This document shows positions 6,510 to 7,413 of a stretch of 7,413 bases of DNA, piece after piece (the stretch's first letter is position 1; each line of letters opens with the position of its first letter). Made by a program: the position numbers and the translations under genes. Source of the DNA: Holosporales bacterium (GTDB lineage Bacteria; Pseudomonadota; Alphaproteobacteria; RUG11792); assembly GCA_031257415.1 (NCBI GenBank), contig JAIROR010000081.1, positions 1 through 7,413 on the forward strand, in the 5' to 3' direction. The notes beneath the pieces were generated by a model. It worked only from the letters and a program-made list of their open reading frames with translations. It did no database searches and was not told where the DNA came from.

Positions 6510-7413
6510 ATGTCTAAGGAAAAGTTTGAGCGATCGAAACCGCATTGTAACATAGGTACTATTGGGCACGTTGATCATGGAAAGACAACGTTGACGGCAG
6601 CAATCACGAAGATTCTTGCCGAGTCTGGTAAAGCCAAGTTTAAGGCGTATGATGAAATAGATGGGGCCCCCGAGGAAAAGGCCAGAGGTATTACTATCTC
6701 TACCGCGCACGTTGAGTATGAAACGGATAATCGTCACTATGCTCACGTCGATTGTCCGGGGCATGCCGATTATGTTAAAAATATGATCACGGGAGCCGCC
6801 CAGATGGACGGAGCTGTTCTTGTCGTCTCGGCAGCGGATGGTCCAAAGCCACAAACGAGGGAGCATGTTTTGTTGGCCCGCCAGGTTGGGGTTCCGGCTT
6901 TGGTTGTCTATCTGAATAAGATGGATCTTGTCGATGACCCAGAACTCGTTGATCTTGTCGAAATGGAAGTCAGGGATCTGTTGAATGCCTATGATTTCCG
7001 TGGTGATGACATCCCGATTGTTCGTGGTTCGGCCCTGGCCGCGCTGGAGGGAGGGGACGCCGCGCTTGGCAGGGATTCGATAATGGCCCTGATGGATGCT
7101 GTTGATAGCTGCATTCCGCAACCGGTTCGCGCGATTGACAGACCATTCCTTCTTCCTATTGAGGATGTTTTCTCAATCTCAGGGAGAGGTACTGTCGTGA
7201 CCGGACGTGTTGAGCGAGGGGTGATTAAGGTTGGCGAAGAAGTCGAAATTGTTGGTATCAGGGGAACACAGAAGACTACTGTGACTGGAATTGAAATGTT
7301 CAGGAAACTTTTGGATCAGGGGGAGGCCGGTGATAATATCGGTACTTTGCTCAGAGGGACTAAGAGAGAAGAGGTTGAGAGAGGGCAAGTTTTGGCCGCT
7401 CCAGGTTCTATCA
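6510..7413 (+). CDS. tuf: Elongation factor Tu (partial, 3' end outside window)
   Basis: A GTPase that delivers aminoacyl-tRNA to the ribosomal A site. The ATG at 6510 follows AAGGAG. The frame is open to the window edge, giving 301 complete codons of the roughly 395 usual for the family. That covers all of the GTPase domain and most of domain II; domain III is missing only because the window ends. GTPase motifs: G1 GHVDHGKT (19-26), G2 within ARGITI (58-63), G3 DCPGH (81-85), G4 NKMD (136-139) and G5 SAL (174-176). The domain II block [17 protein letters not shown] (221-237) is present, followed by [19 protein letters not shown] and [20 protein letters not shown]13 in KPHCNIGT and the switch I sequence are typical of Alphaproteobacteria. 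K113 in GPKPQTREH replaces the usual methionine. Whether a second tuf copy exists cannot be seen here. Confidence 0.97.
   Translation, partial: MSKEKFERSKPHCNIGTIGHVDHGKTTLTAAITKILAESGKAKFKAYDEIDGAPEEKARGITISTAHVEYETDNRHYAHVDCPGHADYVKNMITGAAQMDGAVLVVSAADGPKPQTREHVLLARQVGVPALVVYLNKMDLVDDPELVDLVEMEVRDLLNAYDFRGDDIPIVRGSALAALEGGDAALGRDSIMALMDAVDSCIPQPVRAIDRPFLLPIEDVFSISGRGTVVTGRVERGVIKVGEEVEIVGIRGTQKTTVTGIEMFRKLLDQGEAGDNIGTLLRGTKREEVERGQVLAAPGSI

Noticed and set aside
6504..7121. A 205-codon minus-strand reading frame opposite tuf
   Set aside because: It is fully antisense to EF-Tu and its product resembles no protein I know.

Overview
This window looks like a chromosomal segment of an alphaproteobacterium. 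The EF-Tu and EF-G sequences read as alphaproteobacterial, for example [17 protein letters not shown] at the EF-Tu N-terminus and [20 protein letters not shown] in switch I. The DNA is moderately AT-rich, with long A/T-rich intergenic stretches. That would fit a host-associated lineage such as Holosporales, but this placement is inference and no rRNA is present to settle it.

Layout. Positions 1-257 hold the 3' end of an unrecognised plus-strand gene. Next comes a convergent intergenic region (258-420) dominated by a long, almost perfect hairpin nested inside a second stem. Positions 421-1026 on the minus strand encode a small exported or lipoprotein-like protein of unknown family. A divergent intergenic region (1027-1289) carries candidate promoters in both directions, a compact palindrome in the leader of the minus-strand gene, and an 8-bp inverted repeat around the ligA promoter. 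Positions 1290-3284 encode a complete NAD+-dependent DNA ligase, LigA.

After a 235-base A/T-rich gap with a strong promoter near its end comes the str operon: rpsL (3520-3891), rpsG (3906-4376), fusA (4389-6461) and tuf (6510 to the window edge, cut at residue 301). The operon supplies 30S proteins S12 and S7 and the two elongation GTPases EF-G and EF-Tu. Spacing is tight (14, 12 and 48 bases), and each gene is preceded by a purine-rich Shine-Dalgarno sequence. A single promoter at 3429-3457 can plausibly drive all four genes.

Most of the window is ordinary housekeeping sequence, and I see no strong evidence of a new biological system. The points most worth a second look are the nested RNA-like structure at 278-357, the orphan exported protein with its palindromic leader, the placement of ligA rather than rpoC directly upstream of rpsL, the shortened LigA zinc finger, and the lack of room for an E. 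coli-type S7 regulatory site between rpsL and rpsG.
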